Shown piece after piece: positions 44,314-57,105 of a stretch of DNA of 64,000 bases (the first letter of the stretch is position 1; the number at the start of each line of letters is the position of its first letter). Both the position numbers and the translations under genes were made by a program. Location of the stretch: the NCBI RefSeq assembly GCF_901709675.1, contig NC_051087.1, positions 8,458,884-8,522,883 on the forward strand. The letters are read 5' to 3'. The notes beneath the pieces were generated by a model. The model saw only the letters and a program-made list of their open reading frames with translations. It was not told the origin of the DNA and searched no databases. Origin of the DNA: Syngnathus acus (Eukaryota; Chordata; Actinopteri; Syngnathiformes; Syngnathidae).

Positions 44314-47063
44314 GAGAGGAGCATGTTTGGCTACATTGATGCCACTTAATAACTTGATTTCAGCCGTGAGGCTCCGTTTTGAGGGATTCTACTTCCTTCA
44401 CAGGACTGATGGAAAATTTACATGAACAATGACTGATCCTGATGAGTCAAGCAAGGTTCATCATCAGCGATGATGACTTGTGTGAAAAACATTTCTTCAA
44501 CCCGAAGTTACTTTATGTGATTTATAATAAGAGGATTGAAGTGGACATTATTTGTGTTGCAAAGCTCTGGAGGGGATTCCAATGATCATGGAGGGGAAAA
44601 AAGAGACACTTTATTTGTGTGAAAGCTAGATGTTCAAATGTTTTATTTCATGCACTGCGTCAATATCATCAGTGTAGTTCATCAGAATCATTTGCACAGT
44701 TACTGTTCATTCATTCATTTCATGAACAAACACAAGCTGTTTTCAGTACAGTATACACATTTTTATCTGACTGTGGTGACGTCATTTTGTTTCAGCAACG
44801 AGTGACAAAATGGCAGCCCCCTGATATGAAAAAAAAAAGCCCCCCAGCTATGCTACTGTGGTTCAACAGAATTATTTAAAAAAAATACTCATGAAACAGG
44901 CCTGGACCAAAACGATTCTACCCCTAGAAAAGATTGAAAATAATTTGAGCATTCAACCAAAGTATGTTCTCTAAAGCAAGTGTCTTCAAACTTGTAAATA
45001 TACTTGTAATTGACTTGTAACTATATCAAGTCTTGTAATTATATCACGTTACTGTGCCGTTTGGCGACATGAAGTGGACCACAGTAAACATGGGCCACAG
45101 GAAGCGATGGAGAGAATTGTTGCAGAAGATTAGAAATAAAATTACAGAAATCTACAGAAAGCACTCCACCAGTTGTAACAATATTCAAATCTTCTGAGAA
45201 AGACTTAAAAAAAAACAACATGTCTGTGAAATGTGTCACAATTTTCTCTTGGAATTCAGGCTAAAACGTTTTTTAAAATGTACCTTATAGCACTTAGCTG
45301 AATAATTCAGATCTACGGGACCTACGTACAGTAAGTGGTAAGTCATTCATTCATCATCATTAAATATTGTCTCAATAATTAAAGGTCCGCTAAAGGCAGT
45401 CATTATTCCTGAATAACACACCATCTGCTGCATTTGATCTTGTAATTCAAGTACAATTTTGTGTGACAACTTTTTCAGTGCAATTTTAACAACACATGAT
45501 ACACGTACTGTATAGTCAAAGTGTCAGTTGGTGAGGTGCTGCAAACTGGTTTTTTTCCCCTTTATATTTTTCCAAGACTCACAAACTTTTCTTTCATATT
45601 CATCTGCATTTATTTGTGTGTTTCTCTTTTCTCTCTGGTTAACAATCTAGAAGTAGAACCTATTTAGACAAACATATCTTGCTATCTATTCCAAACAACA
45701 ACACCACAGATACACATCTCAATTCTCTTCTCTCCAACGATATAAAATGAACTCAGATAATTTTCAGGATATGTTCTATTTTGCATTTATGTGTATAATT
45801 GTAAAAATATATAGGTCTATATTACAACACTGTATATAAACTCCTGTATGTAATCATAGTCAATTCAATGTCTATTCTCGGGAGTCAGCTTTAGGGCACT
45901 CATGCAGTAATATTTTAAATTGTTGCTTTGATGATTATCAATGTCCATTGCAAAAATATCTGCAAGAGTTCATCCATCATTGACCAACATTTTTGTTGTT
46001 GTTGTAAATTTCCATTTTACTGTCATGCAAGCATGGAATCCTTCTCGTTTGTTACTTGAATTGTGTATAACAATGTATAAAAATGTAATTCCTCAATTTA
46101 CTGTATAAAACATGACTAAATAAATTAATGCTGAACTATAAACAGCAATTTTGGATTTTGTGTTAAATGTGTGCAGGTCTTTGAACACAATCAATTATAC
46201 AAAAACAAAATCCACCTTGAATGAGTATTTTCAGACTAGACGGAGATTATTTTAAATTTCAGCAGCAGTTTTTTTTATGCAGCAAAAGACACATCACAAT
46301 CATCCCGATAATCAAACATAGCTCTTTAGTAAGGCCATGAATGGGGAATAGCTTGCTTCTCCAAATCTGCTGTTTATCATCATTGTTTATTGTATTTAAA
46401 ATATACAATAATGCAGTAGTATACCTCGTCATATTCAGTCCACATATATACCACAGAGTGGCAGTAATGAGAAAAGCACCTACGCTAAAGTAAAACGAAG
46501 AAGACGCAAAATAAACCCGTGACTTATCTAACCCGTAAATGTAAACATAGGTAAATGCGATGCGGTACTTTTGAAATGCGTGCTTTCAGTAAAGCTAAGA
46601 TAGTAAGGGCAAATGTGTCCTGCACATTGCTAATGTTTGGACAACAAAACTGAATGAACAAGAATGACGGCACATTGTGCGGTTGCACACAACGCGTTGC
46701 GTACAATCGCGTCAACAAGGACTGGGAATAACCTCAAGGTAAATTGATGGAGCGCCTGTATTTCCTTAATGTGCATTACTGACTGCACACACTTTGACGT
46801 TGACAAATAGCAAGCAGATATCATGAAATTTATTTCAATGTATGTGCATTGCCTTGAATGGAAAATTCGCCCCTGCCAATATGGCCGCCACGTAGACACG
46901 TCGTTATGTCTGGTTTCTACATAGCGGTGGCACGTAACATTTGTTACCGTGCTTAATCATTCGACTCAGTGGTATTTTGGAAAGTGTACTTTTGGAGCTT
47001 GGTTGTACCCGCGTAGAAATATTGTTAATCTCCCGTTGATTAACTTTGGTTGCAACGAGCGAT
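44314..47063. other. slc24a2 3' UTR and xpa upstream region
   Basis: The left part is probably slc24a2 3' UTR; a candidate AATAAA lies at 46119-46124. No coding frame is recognised. The right end is the presumed xpa promoter. Confidence 0.45.
46119..46124 (+). terminator. Candidate polyadenylation signal, slc24a2
   Basis: AATAAA in ACTAAATAAATTAATG, 1.8 kb after the stop. A long 3' UTR is plausible for a neuronal exchanger, but this assignment is tentative. Confidence 0.3.
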
Positions 47064-48329
47064 ATGGATTCTTCTGGGTCGTCGGGGGTGCTTGTTACCG
47101 ACGGTCCCGTCGTTGAAGAATGTCCCAAACCCGAACTGTCTGCTGCGATGCGGGCAAAAATCGAGAGGAATCGACAGCGGGCGTTGATGCTCCGACAAGC
47201 CAGGATAGCGAGCCGCCCTATGGGCGCAGAGCAGGGCGCGACTTCTGCCAAAGTATGCAAAACCATTGACTCTGGTGGGGGCTTTTTCATCGAGGAAGAG
47301 GAGGGTTTGGAGGAGACGCAGAAGACCAATAAAGTGGTGCACCAGCCAGGTAGGTACCTTTGCATGTTTAGATGTTCATTTTTTATTCTCATGACCTGTA
47401 TTGTTTCGCAGCTCCGGTTATTGAGCCAGAATACCTGTTTTGCGACGACTGTCAAAAACCTTTTATGGATTCCTACCTCAGCAACAGCTTTGACCTGTCT
47501 GTGTGTGACAAGTGCAGGTAAATTCCACACGTTACACCTTTAGACTGTAAATTACTTTACCACAGTCTTCTCTAACCTTTTGTTTCGGTATCTCGCAAGG
47601 AGTTGAAACATTTGCAACAGGTTGACCCATGCGATTCCTTGTTCAGTTAGATTTGACACTTAAACAGTTATCGTCATCATGCTGTTCATGTTTAGATATG
47701 AGACCAAGTTGACACTGAAAGCAGAAGTCCAGTTTTTTCTTTGCAATATCTTCTATGCACTCCACTAATCTAAATAAAAAGTTGACCGTTTCTCTTTTTC
47801 AGGGACAGCAACGAGAAACACAAGTTAATCTCCAGAACTGAGGCCAAGCAGAACTATCTTCTGAAGGACTGTGACCTGGACAAGCGGGAGCCTCCACTCA
47901 AGTTCATATTGAGGAAAAACCCTCACAACCCACGCTGGGGGGACATGAAACTCTACCTTAAAATACATGTTGAGAAGCGATGTATGGAGGTGTGGGGTTC
48001 GGAGGCGGCGCTGGAGGAAGCCAAGGAGGCCAGGGAAGAAAACAGAGATGTGCAGAAACAAAAACGGTTCAACAAGAAAGTTAAAGGTCAGTTTAATGCT
48101 TGAGCAGTGGATTAGCATGGAGCACCTCAACGTGCAGGCTGAACAACTTGTTAATACATTTCTTTTTTTGACAGAGTTGCGCCGGGCAGTGAGGAGCAGC
48201 ATGTGGACTAAAGACACTAGCGTTCATCAACATGAATATGGACCAGAAGTGGTGGTTGATCTGGAAGAGGACCTCTACAAGAAAACTTGCACGACCTGCG
48301 GTCATGAACTCAACTATGAAAAGATGTAA
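47064..48329 (+). CDS. xpa: DNA damage recognition/verification protein XPA, complete
   Basis: XPA is the nuclear scaffold of nucleotide excision repair; it binds distorted DNA, RPA, TFIIH and ERCC1-XPF. Four exons: 47064-47349, 47412-47517, 47803-48086 and 48175-48329, in phase, 276 residues (human 273). Visible landmarks in order: the RPA32-binding N-terminal helix ([16 protein letters not shown]), the ERCC1-binding [11 protein letters not shown] motif, the zinc finger (CDDC and CDKC, with [12 protein letters not shown] between), the DNA-binding core ([32 protein letters not shown]), a long basic helix ([18 protein letters not shown]), and the C-terminal TFIIH-binding end ([13 protein letters not shown]). 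ATG 47064 was chosen because it matches the family start; the upstream in-frame TTG is not needed. Human XPA has six exons; here the corresponding sequence is in four. Confidence 0.96.
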
Positions 48330-48647
48330 GTTTGTACAATTTGATACCTTAGCTCAGAAGCACACTTTCCAATTCTCCTTAAAGAGCCAAACTCCATTAA
48401 CTCCTCTCCATATTTGAAAGTTTTCTGAATTCTATTTGAAACCAAAATGTAAGCAACTGATCTAAGCAACTTAAGTCCAAAGTCCACCATTTCCATGACT
48501 ACAACATCCCACTTCACATGCAGATGATTTATATGCAGTGAATCCACAAATTGGATTCATTTGAAAAAGTCCTTACTAAAGAATTTAAGCTAGTTGTAAT
48601 TGTATGTATTGTATGTTTTGGAACTTGCTACATTGTTATCTTTATTG

Positions 48648-48653
48648 AATAAA
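48648..48653 (+). terminator. Candidate polyadenylation signal, xpa
   Basis: AATAAA in TTGAATAAATG, about 320 bp downstream of the xpa stop. Confidence 0.55.
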
Positions 48654-49154
48654 TGTTTCATATTAAAAATCTCCCATTTCCATGTAGCATGATTGTTAAA
48701 CAGAAAAATGATTCTGAATACTTTTGATATTCTGTAAATAGTATCAGTATATACATAATTTGCATAATCTTTAGTTTAACTCACTAATCAGTTGCAAAAA
48801 TTGTGATCATGTTAAGTCACATAATCAGCTGTAGGTACCCAAGGTCAGCAACTTAATAAAATGTAATTGTAAATTTTGAATTTGTCCTTTTCCAACAAAT
48901 GCACTCAAACCTGTTCATGGGTGACTTAACAAGTCTATAGAGTGCATCTGTCAAAATACCACATGGATCAAGAGATTCTAAGCGATCAAGGTGAAACTGG
49001 CACATTTCAGGAACTCGTGCACTTAAACTATTACAGTTTAAATTGCAAATTGCATAAGTTACTTTCAACTCCAAGTCACCAGAATACACTGGGCACCTAG
49101 TGTTTGTGGCACATGACATCAGAAATAGACGTCCAGTTTGGTATGAAAATATGT

Positions 49155-49160
49155 TTTATT
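49155..49160 (-). terminator. Candidate polyadenylation signal, importin-alpha gene
   Basis: Read on the reverse strand this is AATAAA, about 50 bp after the stop codon, giving a very short 3' UTR. Confidence 0.55.
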
Positions 49161-49208
49161 CATTTATAAGTCACAGTAGTCTAAAACGTTTTTAGTGTCA
49201 GGGAGTTT

Positions 49209-52200
49209 CTAGAACACAGAATCTCCTGTCTTTGGGACATCAATCAGGCTCTCCATCTCAGCCTGTTCGAGAGAAAAGCAAGGTAAAACAAGTGCAGCTG
49301 TAAATTTCTTGACATAAACTAAGGCAGTCTGTTCTATCCGTCCATCACCAAGCATTAAGCTAAACATTCATCATTAATACACAATTGTAGAGTTCAAGCA
49401 ATACATGCACACTATTCATGGACTTACATCCACAAAGTACTTCTCAATGATGTTGTGCGCTGCCTTGTACACATGCTCGTTTTCATGGTTCTGGAGCCTT
49501 TCAATGCGATCCAGTCCTCCCACCTCTTCAACCAGCATGCTGAGTTTCTCCATCTCACCGATCTTCTCTGCAGCCTTAACAGTAATTAACAGAACACGTC
49601 AGACTCCAAGTGATCGTACCAAGTCACGTTTCAGGTCAGGTGTAGCAATGTGTCTCACCATAAAAATGTTGTTGATGCTATCCAATATGACCAGAACGAT
49701 TTTGGCATCTTTAACTTGCAGAAGCTTGATTATTGCCTCCAGCGCCCCACTATGCACCACCTCTACTACCTGCTCCACAGTGCCCCCACTGGTCAGGTTT
49801 GTCACTGCCCACACAGCCTCCCTTTGAGTCTTGAAATCTCCCTTTAGGAAACAAAACATGACTTAGCTGCCAATTTGTGACCTTAAATCGTTTGAAATGC
49901 AGGTTCTGACATTTTTTTTTATCACTTACATTTTTAAGTTTTTCTACCAAAAGAGGGAGAACACCACATGTGAGGATCTGTTGGATTTGCTGACATGGTC
50001 CGGCTGCAATGTTTGACAAGGCCCACGTCGCTTCTTTTTGTATATTGGCCTTTGGGTGATTCATGAGGCACGGAAGTATGCCAAGAACACCAGCATCAAT
50101 CACCGCCTGAGTCTGCAGATCTGAGCCACTCACTATGTTTCCGATGGCACGAAGGGCAGGGGTCTCAAGTATAACAGGTTGAAAAGGACAAAGGTTAGCC
50201 AAACTATTAGATTAACAATTAGACCAAACTGTGACAAGTTTATTTACCATGACATTCAGCTCCTTGTGGCTTAGGAGCTCCACTAACCGAGGGACAATAC
50301 CCGTTTTGACCACAATAGCAATACGATCATTGGTACCGTCCGTCAGGTAGGAGATTGCCCAGCATCCATCTGACAAGATGTCCTTGTCACTAAGATGGAG
50401 AAACTGGATCAATGCAGGAAGCACCTGCAGGAGTTTAACAGTTTTATCCTCACATTGACAACTTCTTATTTCAAGACAATCGGTCCATGCATTAGTTTAC
50501 TTTTGTGTAACTGCTGAGCACTGATTTGTAGTTTTTGAAATCCACACATACAAATAGTTTAACGTTAACTGATAATGTATCAGTGTGTATTAGGTTTAAA
50601 AAAATAAATAAAATAGCAAAATTGAAAGTAAGGTCCAAGATCAGTGATCTTGCCACATAATTGAGACCGTATTTCCTAGTACATTTCAGAAAGCTTTACA
50701 CAAACGCAACGTCGACTTACCTGTTGGACCGCAGACAAGGGTGGAAATGGGTTTTTATTTCTGCACAAGTTTGACAAAGTCCATGTAAGATTGCGTAGAT
50801 ACCCAACCTGAAAGGGATGAGAATTAGATTTTCAAATTGCTACAATTTAGAGGCTAAGAATATTTTGAGGCCAAGCTCTTTCCCAGTTTACTACAGGAAC
50901 ACCTGATTACCAGAAATGGTAAAGAACTACGTATGTACAAGCTAACAACAACAGCAGCAGCGACTTACAGGAGTTTCTGGGGAGACCCGTGCCAATAAGG
51001 CAGGGATCACATTGCATTCAATGAGGACATCTCTGTAAGTTGGACCATCACCTGCAAGTTATATAGAAAGAAAAAACAGCAGCACTGATAACATTCTTGG
51101 TACATGGAAAGCATAATAATTTTACACACACTAGAGTATTAAACTTATAAAATCCTAAACTACACTTCTCTTCAAATTCTCATTAGACTTCATGTAGATT
51201 TATGTGACAGTAAATTCAGCACATCACCTGCAATGTTACCAAGGGCCCATACCGCTTGCTCGCTGATGTGCAAATGTGGGGAGGCCAACAGAGAAATGAA
51301 GCTGGGTACAGCACCATGTTTTACCACCTGTGTACCGAAATAGATATTTTTAGCCCCTGTTCTTTAAAAAAAAAAAAAAAAAAAAGTGAGAATTTCAATT
51401 AACCCAAAATGTTACGTTTCCGCCAATTTTTTCCTACTGGTGCTGCTGCAGTGCTTTCACCTGCTTTGTGTGCCAAGACGTTCCAGAGGCAACATTGGTC
51501 AGCGCCCATGCGGCTTCAAACTGCAGACTGGGCTCATCCTCCATACCCAGGAAGAGCACAAAGCGGGCTAAGAGACCAGCATCTATGACCTCCTTCAGGC
51601 GAGGTTTCAACTCTTGGGAAAGTAGCTTTCTGCTCAGGAGCATATTAAAAATGTTATCGCTTTTAAAACGGATAAAATGCATATTGCCTGAAAAACGGTG
51701 CTCATAGCAGTTTTTAGCAGCTTCTGTGCTTGATGCATTGCTTTATGAGAATAGCATATTTCCCATGAAAAAGTGTTGCTCACCTGGCAGCCTGGCAGCC
51801 CCGAATTTGATCTTCCCTGCAGTCAGAGTTGACGTCTTTCAGGATTTCCTCAAGGCTGAAAGTGCAAACCTGCAAGAAAGTGTTCAGATCAGCAGCATGA
51901 GGCCAACCCCGGCCTTTCCGAACCGTCATGTGCTCACCAGCTGACCTTGTCATCGGAGACGTATGTAGGAGAAAGCGTATCCTCGCTGGGCAGGGAAGAC
52001 AGCGTGATGCTTCTTCTCTTCATAAAGCTCTCATTCTTTTGAGCTTTGCGCAACTGCACGTGCTCCGTCATCCTCTTTTCTCGGAGTTTCTGCACACAAA
52101 CAAACAACGGGCCAGGTTAGTTTTTGTTCACGCTTGACGCTTATCTTACACCCATGATCGATTCAAACTTACGGCCGGATCCTTGCCCTTGTTCTTGAAT

Positions 52201-52250
52201 TTATTGAGGCGGTCGGCAGGTGTATTCCTAGGAGGCATACCGGACGCCAT
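49209..52250 (-). CDS. kpna7: Importin subunit alpha, KPNA2/KPNA7 type, complete
   Basis: An adaptor that binds nuclear localisation signals and hands cargo to importin beta. Twelve exons (5' to 3' on the reverse strand): 52250-52173, 52089-51946, 51869-51784, 51629-51461, 51327-51228, 51051-50969, 50807-50721, 50424-50248, 50163-49930, 49841-49659, 49574-49428 and 49262-49209. All are GT-AG and in phase; 513 residues. The N-terminal importin-beta-binding segment is rich in Arg/Lys ([35 protein letters not shown]). Armadillo repeats follow with the usual W..N NLS-binding ladder: [73 protein letters not shown] in repeat 8, KELNVM and the LPALIQFL stretch resemble KPNA7 more than KPNA2, so I favour kpna7. 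A divergent kpna2 paralogue cannot be excluded. KPNA7 in other vertebrates is oocyte-enriched. Confidence 0.9.
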
Positions 52251-53335
52251 AACTGCAGGATGAGCTCGTTTGACGTCTTTCGAACGATCAATAACGAGTC
52301 ACTCGTCAGCAGTGGGCACATTTTTAAGTCGGACAACGGCGGCTGGTGTACCCAATCAACTAATTTACGTGGTGCCCCATTGGCTGCGTGCAGTAAGCGA
52401 TTGTAAGAGTCACATGAAATTGACTCCCTGGAGCTTGTTCGTTACCTATATCTGCAAAGGTCAATTTTATACATTGCATACGTGTCGGACTTTCACTTGA
52501 TTACCTACGGTAATCATGTAACCATGGTTACTGTTTGTCTCGTGAGATGCCACATCCGGACGAGAGGTGGCAACATAACACAACATACTTGCTGCCACCC
52601 TTACGAATCAATTTCATCCCTGTAGAGTTGAGCTGGATTACATTAGTCATATATTCCATGCACACATCCTGCAAATAATAGGCATGCGCTGTGTTGCGAG
52701 TGAAGGAATGTTTAACTCACGTCAAAGTTTAAAGTATACGAAGTGGTTCCGAAAATGGATGGATGGATGGATGGATAGACTTTGTCAATAGGCACAGTAG
52801 TGTAAGGCGTTTTTTGTACGCTGTAGATAAAAAGTCCGCAAAAGTTAGATTTTGATTTAAAAAATACTCAAGCACCTAAAGAAATTGAGATGTTTATGGA
52901 AACACATTGGAAAATGACTGAGCTGTGCAAAGCTTTTTTTTTTCTAATTTTCTTTATCAATTTCACTTTTGTTTGTTTTTCTGAAATGAATTGTAGAAAT
53001 GGTGTGTTGTCTGTAAAAGTTCAAAAAAATTTTCCACGCTCGCTTTTCAGGTCCAGCCTTTTTAAACATTTGCCTTTGCCGTCGTTCCACTTTCATTCAC
53101 CATAGATGCAATCTACACTATTAATATTTCATGCTGCCTCTTCAATACCTTCCTGTCAATAATCGGGACAGAACACACTACAGGGCCAATCCATCAAACT
53201 GACCCTGTGTGTGTTCACTTGGTCACATTCACAAAAAAAACACACACATAGGTGATATTGATGGCATGCCAGATTCTATCACAAGAACACAGATTTCCAT
53301 TGACAAGTATATGATGATTGATGATGCCAGTAACC

Positions 53336-53705
53336 TGTCACGTCTCGTCCCCGGTTGCTTTATTATGTCGATATGTTACCATGGTTTCTGTTCGCGTCGC
53401 CCCTCCCCTTCTGTGTTACCTCACAATCAATGTAACCAGTCACCTGCCTCTTGTTACCTGTCTTGTATTTAAGTTCTGTCTGCCCCTCACTCCCGTCGGA
53501 TCATGTCTTCTTGCTTCTTGGTTCCTGTTTTTGTCAGTTCTGTTTCGGTGAGCCAGTCTGTCGGTCGGTCATGTTGTTGTTTTGTTAGGTCGTTATGTTA
53601 GTTTGTCCGTCTGTTCCCCTTATCCTCCCTTCTAACTACCTTTTCCCTCAATAAACCCTGGTCCAAGCTGCATTTGGTTGCCCTGCTCCATTCCGATCCC
53701 TGACA
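53336..53705 (+). mobile_element. Solo LTR, probably gypsy-type, with 5-bp target duplication
   Basis: The sequence begins TGTCACGTCTCG and ends CCCTGACA (TG...CA ends). It is flanked by identical TAACC at 53331-53335 and 53706-53710. Inside are a TATA-like GTATTTAAG near 53465 and the polyadenylation signal TCAATAAACC near 53650, as expected for an LTR. No internal retroelement genes are adjacent, so it is a solo LTR left by recombination. The orientation follows the polyadenylation signal; the family is inferred from general resemblance. Confidence 0.8.
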
Positions 53706-55670
53706 TAACCTGCTGTCAATGCTGGTCACTTTGCATCAAAATATTTAACTGCTTTTGTGGTGACTTGCCATCTTATTTCATCCTAATGAAAATCAGAATA
53801 TGCACAATCTTTTACTCTTGTCTGTGGACGTTGGGGAAAAATTCTTTGACATTTGAAAGAACACAAGATAACGTCTGACGTGACAATCTTTGGAGTGATT
53901 TTTTTTTAATGTAAATTTTGGTCAGTTTCAAAGTGTATGTGTGATCTTGGTAGTGATCCAATTTTCACATACTTACAAATGTCCCTGAAAACTAAACAGG
54001 AAGGAGAATTATACTGCCATCTTAACGCCCCAGATGTATATTGCAGAGGCGTTACTTACTGCTGTTTGTGAATGTAGTAAAAGGGCATGAACAGGTTTCC
54101 TTTCATTGTCCTTCAAGCTGCCAAGTCAAACTATCATCAGCATGCAAGTGGAAGGCTTGTTATTCTGCACGTGGGCTTTCAAAGCAACTTGGCTATTTCG
54201 GCACGTTGGTGACGTGCAGTAAAAAGTGAGAGGCAACAATGTAGCGGGCTTTAGTTCTGGTGTTTATTTTTTTGCAAACAAGAAGGTTGGTTGGATTTGA
54301 CACCGTTTACGGGTGCTGACCAGCGAACTTGGCGAAAAGAATCAATTCCGCTGGGAGAAAATATAGAAGGCCCTATTTTCGTGCCCAGTGCAAGTCTAGC
54401 GCCAAGTGCAGTCTAACTGTGCACATGGGTGGAGTTTTCCGTCTTTTTGAGGTTTTCACAGAGTTAGAATGGAGCATTTGCGCCGTTGTGGGAGTGAACA
54501 CAGCCAACTGACCTCCTGGCCAATGAAAAGGCACATTCCCTTTAAAATAAGCGCAGGAGAGACGACATTGCAGAAGCAGAAATTGACTCTGCAGTCCATG
54601 CAGAAGATCGAAGCATGCAAAGCACATTTATAAGGAATTGCGAACAGCTTTCGGATGATGTTAAGTAAAAGGAAATGTCCTTGGTCCGCCGAAATACAGG
54701 TTCACACTGACACGAATGGAAATCAAAGCAACGGAGAGGTCAATAAAGGTCGGGGGCGGGCTTCAAAGGTGAATGTGGCGTTCCAATAGAAATAGTGCTG
54801 ACAAAGGGAACACCAGACAGTGATGGCTTCCATAGACAGAAAGAAAATACACATGGTGGTGTGGGGGGCGCTGATGACAACAATAAGATCCTTCATTCCT
54901 GTTGCAAGTCCATGAGTAAAGCAGGCAGGTGGTTTGCAGGCAAGAGGGGGACTCGGGGTCTTTAAGGGTGACTTGGAGGGTGGAGTGATTGTTTGTTGGG
55001 GTGCTAGCATGTATCAGGTGTATCTGTGGCGAGAGACCAAATGGGCATCCACCTGCTGCCCGGGCCTGGGAAAAAAAAACAGACGACGGTAATACTAGAA
55101 GGTCTTGACAGCTTAGAGATGAGGGAAAGATGATTTGGGGGGGGAAATGCAAAAATGGTGAGTCCGTGAGCTGAATACATAGTCCTGTTTTTGCAGGAGG
55201 CTATAATCCAAATACTTTGACATCCTCCATGATGAAAAAGCAGCATGCTTGCTTACCAACGTTGAGAAATCAACACAAAAATATTTTTTCCCCCTAGATC
55301 CCAGTTCCCTCGTAGACGTCAATGGAGAAGCTCCTCTCTCAGCCATTAGTAGCTTCAAATTACAAGAGGGAAAAAAACTCTACAGCTCCTGTATGCAAAG
55401 CACTCATGTGATGATGTGTGCTGTGATTGAAGAATACATTTTTGTTTGGTTATTTACAATTGTTTTATCTTCATAATTATATGTACGGCACTTTTTTGCA
55501 GCTGTGACTGTTGCGGTAGCACAATAACAATTGAGTTTCTTTCCGATTCTTCGGGAGTTATAACAACATTGACTGGTGGAAGGAAGATCGACGAGGAGAT
55601 TGCAAGTACTGAGGATAGAATGGCGAAGTATAGACATCAAAGTGTTGTGCAAGAGAAAAACAGCTGGTCA

Positions 55671-55698
55671 GTGTGTGTGTGTGTGTGTGTGTGTGTTC
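55671..55698. repeat. (GT)n microsatellite
   Basis: A run of GT dinucleotides following CTGGTCA. Overlapping open frames reading Cys-Val repeats are artefacts. Confidence 0.9.
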
Positions 55699-56946
55699 GC
55701 GTGTGCTATGCATAAACACACCTTCAAAGATGTTCGTAATGTGGAAGCCCACCTGACTTCAAGCATCAGTGTGGGAACACTACTACACACGTACCGCATA
55801 GAGCAACTGATCTTGTCTCTGTGCTTCCAAGCCGTATGCAAAACACACCTGTCACTGTGTCTTTGCGGTTTGTGCGTGCGAGTATACGTGTGTGCGAGAA
55901 TGTGTACACACGGCGATAAATCACAGGTTGTGTGGAGGTTCCTGTCCAAACATGTGCTGGCTCCGTGCTCCACAGCTGGGCCACCTCAGCGTGGATTCAG
56001 CCTCTGAGATGAAGGATCAAAATAAGAGTAAAAAAAACAGGTGGATTTGATGCAAACAGGAGATGCTTGGTTGTCATGTTGTCATAGGAATTTGCAAAAT
56101 ATATAGTTCCCAAATGGTCTTGTATTCATTCCTACACTTTGTACAATATGAGCACCTGGCTCTTCTAATGTTCTCTTTTACATATCTTTTGCATGATGTG
56201 ATAAGTTATGGTTTCAGTAGAGAGTATGCCAGATGCTTTCTGCTGTACCTCACTGAACTTGGAAAGAAAAACTAAGTCGTAGGATCAAAAATATTTCACA
56301 AATCTGTAGAAAAATCCAGGAGTGTTTTAGTGGACTTGCTTATGAAAACCAATACATTTATTTTTATGATATAATCACGAGTTAAGGGTATTTACATGCA
56401 ATTTGCATTTCTTACCCAATGTTTCATTCTGATCACTGTTGATGCCATTTCAAATAGGTATTCCCAAGTGCTCGTTTTTTTTGCTAAAAGTTGTGTAGAG
56501 TAGAATTATGCATGTCATGACAATGACAGAACACTATTGCAACTGCTGATTTTATTTTGCCTGCATTGCACCTCTATTTGTTCGGGGATTGCCACAACAC
56601 AAACAGAAAATGCAGAATTTAATCTCAAACACAGGGACACTACTTTCACTACGACCGTCAAGTAAAAAAAAATCTGCATGCTCCAATTTCCATAACATTA
56701 ACAACAATGAACCTATAAATTCCGATCTTCATTTTCGAACGGACAATATATTAAAACTACAAAATACGAATAATAGTACCCAATATTCCCCATGCAAATA
56801 TTGCCATTCTTATTTTCTGGCCCATTCAATTCAGAGTAAAAAGCATGAACGTGAAAAAAAGTCTTTCAGGTGCGAGGCTTCAGCTGTCACACTGACATAA
56901 TAATCTTCATAAAATTCCATCTTTTTATTTTATTTTTCATTTTTTT

Positions 56947-57105
56947 GTCACGAACGTTTCTCCGCCAGGCACAATAACCACCCTTATTTTGTTATCATTA
57001 TTGGTTCCCTTATTTATTACCTGTTGCACCTGTATACTTTGATTTTTTTTTTTAATAAAGCATGGTGGAATGAACCACCATGCTTTATTCAAACCTCCAT
57101 TTTGC
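56947..57105. mobile_element. LTR-like fragment
   Basis: TGTCACGAACGTTTCTCC at the left resembles an LTR start. The right side has an AATAAA-containing hairpin followed by CAAACCTCCATTTTGCAGAA, reminiscent of fish LTR ends. I find no target duplication, so the call is tentative. Confidence 0.3.
57054..57089. repeat. Perfect 15-bp hairpin containing AATAAA
   Basis: AATAAAGCATGGTGG (57054-57068) and CCACCATGCTTTATT (57075-57089) are exact reverse complements around a 6-base loop. Confidence 0.85.

Larger units (their letters stand above)
48330..49208. other. Convergent 3' ends of xpa and the importin-alpha gene
   Basis: No coding sequence is recognised. The interval holds the two 3' UTRs, with AATAAA signals facing each other about 500 bp apart. 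Confidence 0.6.

Noticed and set aside
47040-47530. Reverse-strand frames of 100-208 residues over xpa exons 1-2
   Set aside because: They are antisense shadows of xpa; the forward strand gives a complete spliced XPA protein.
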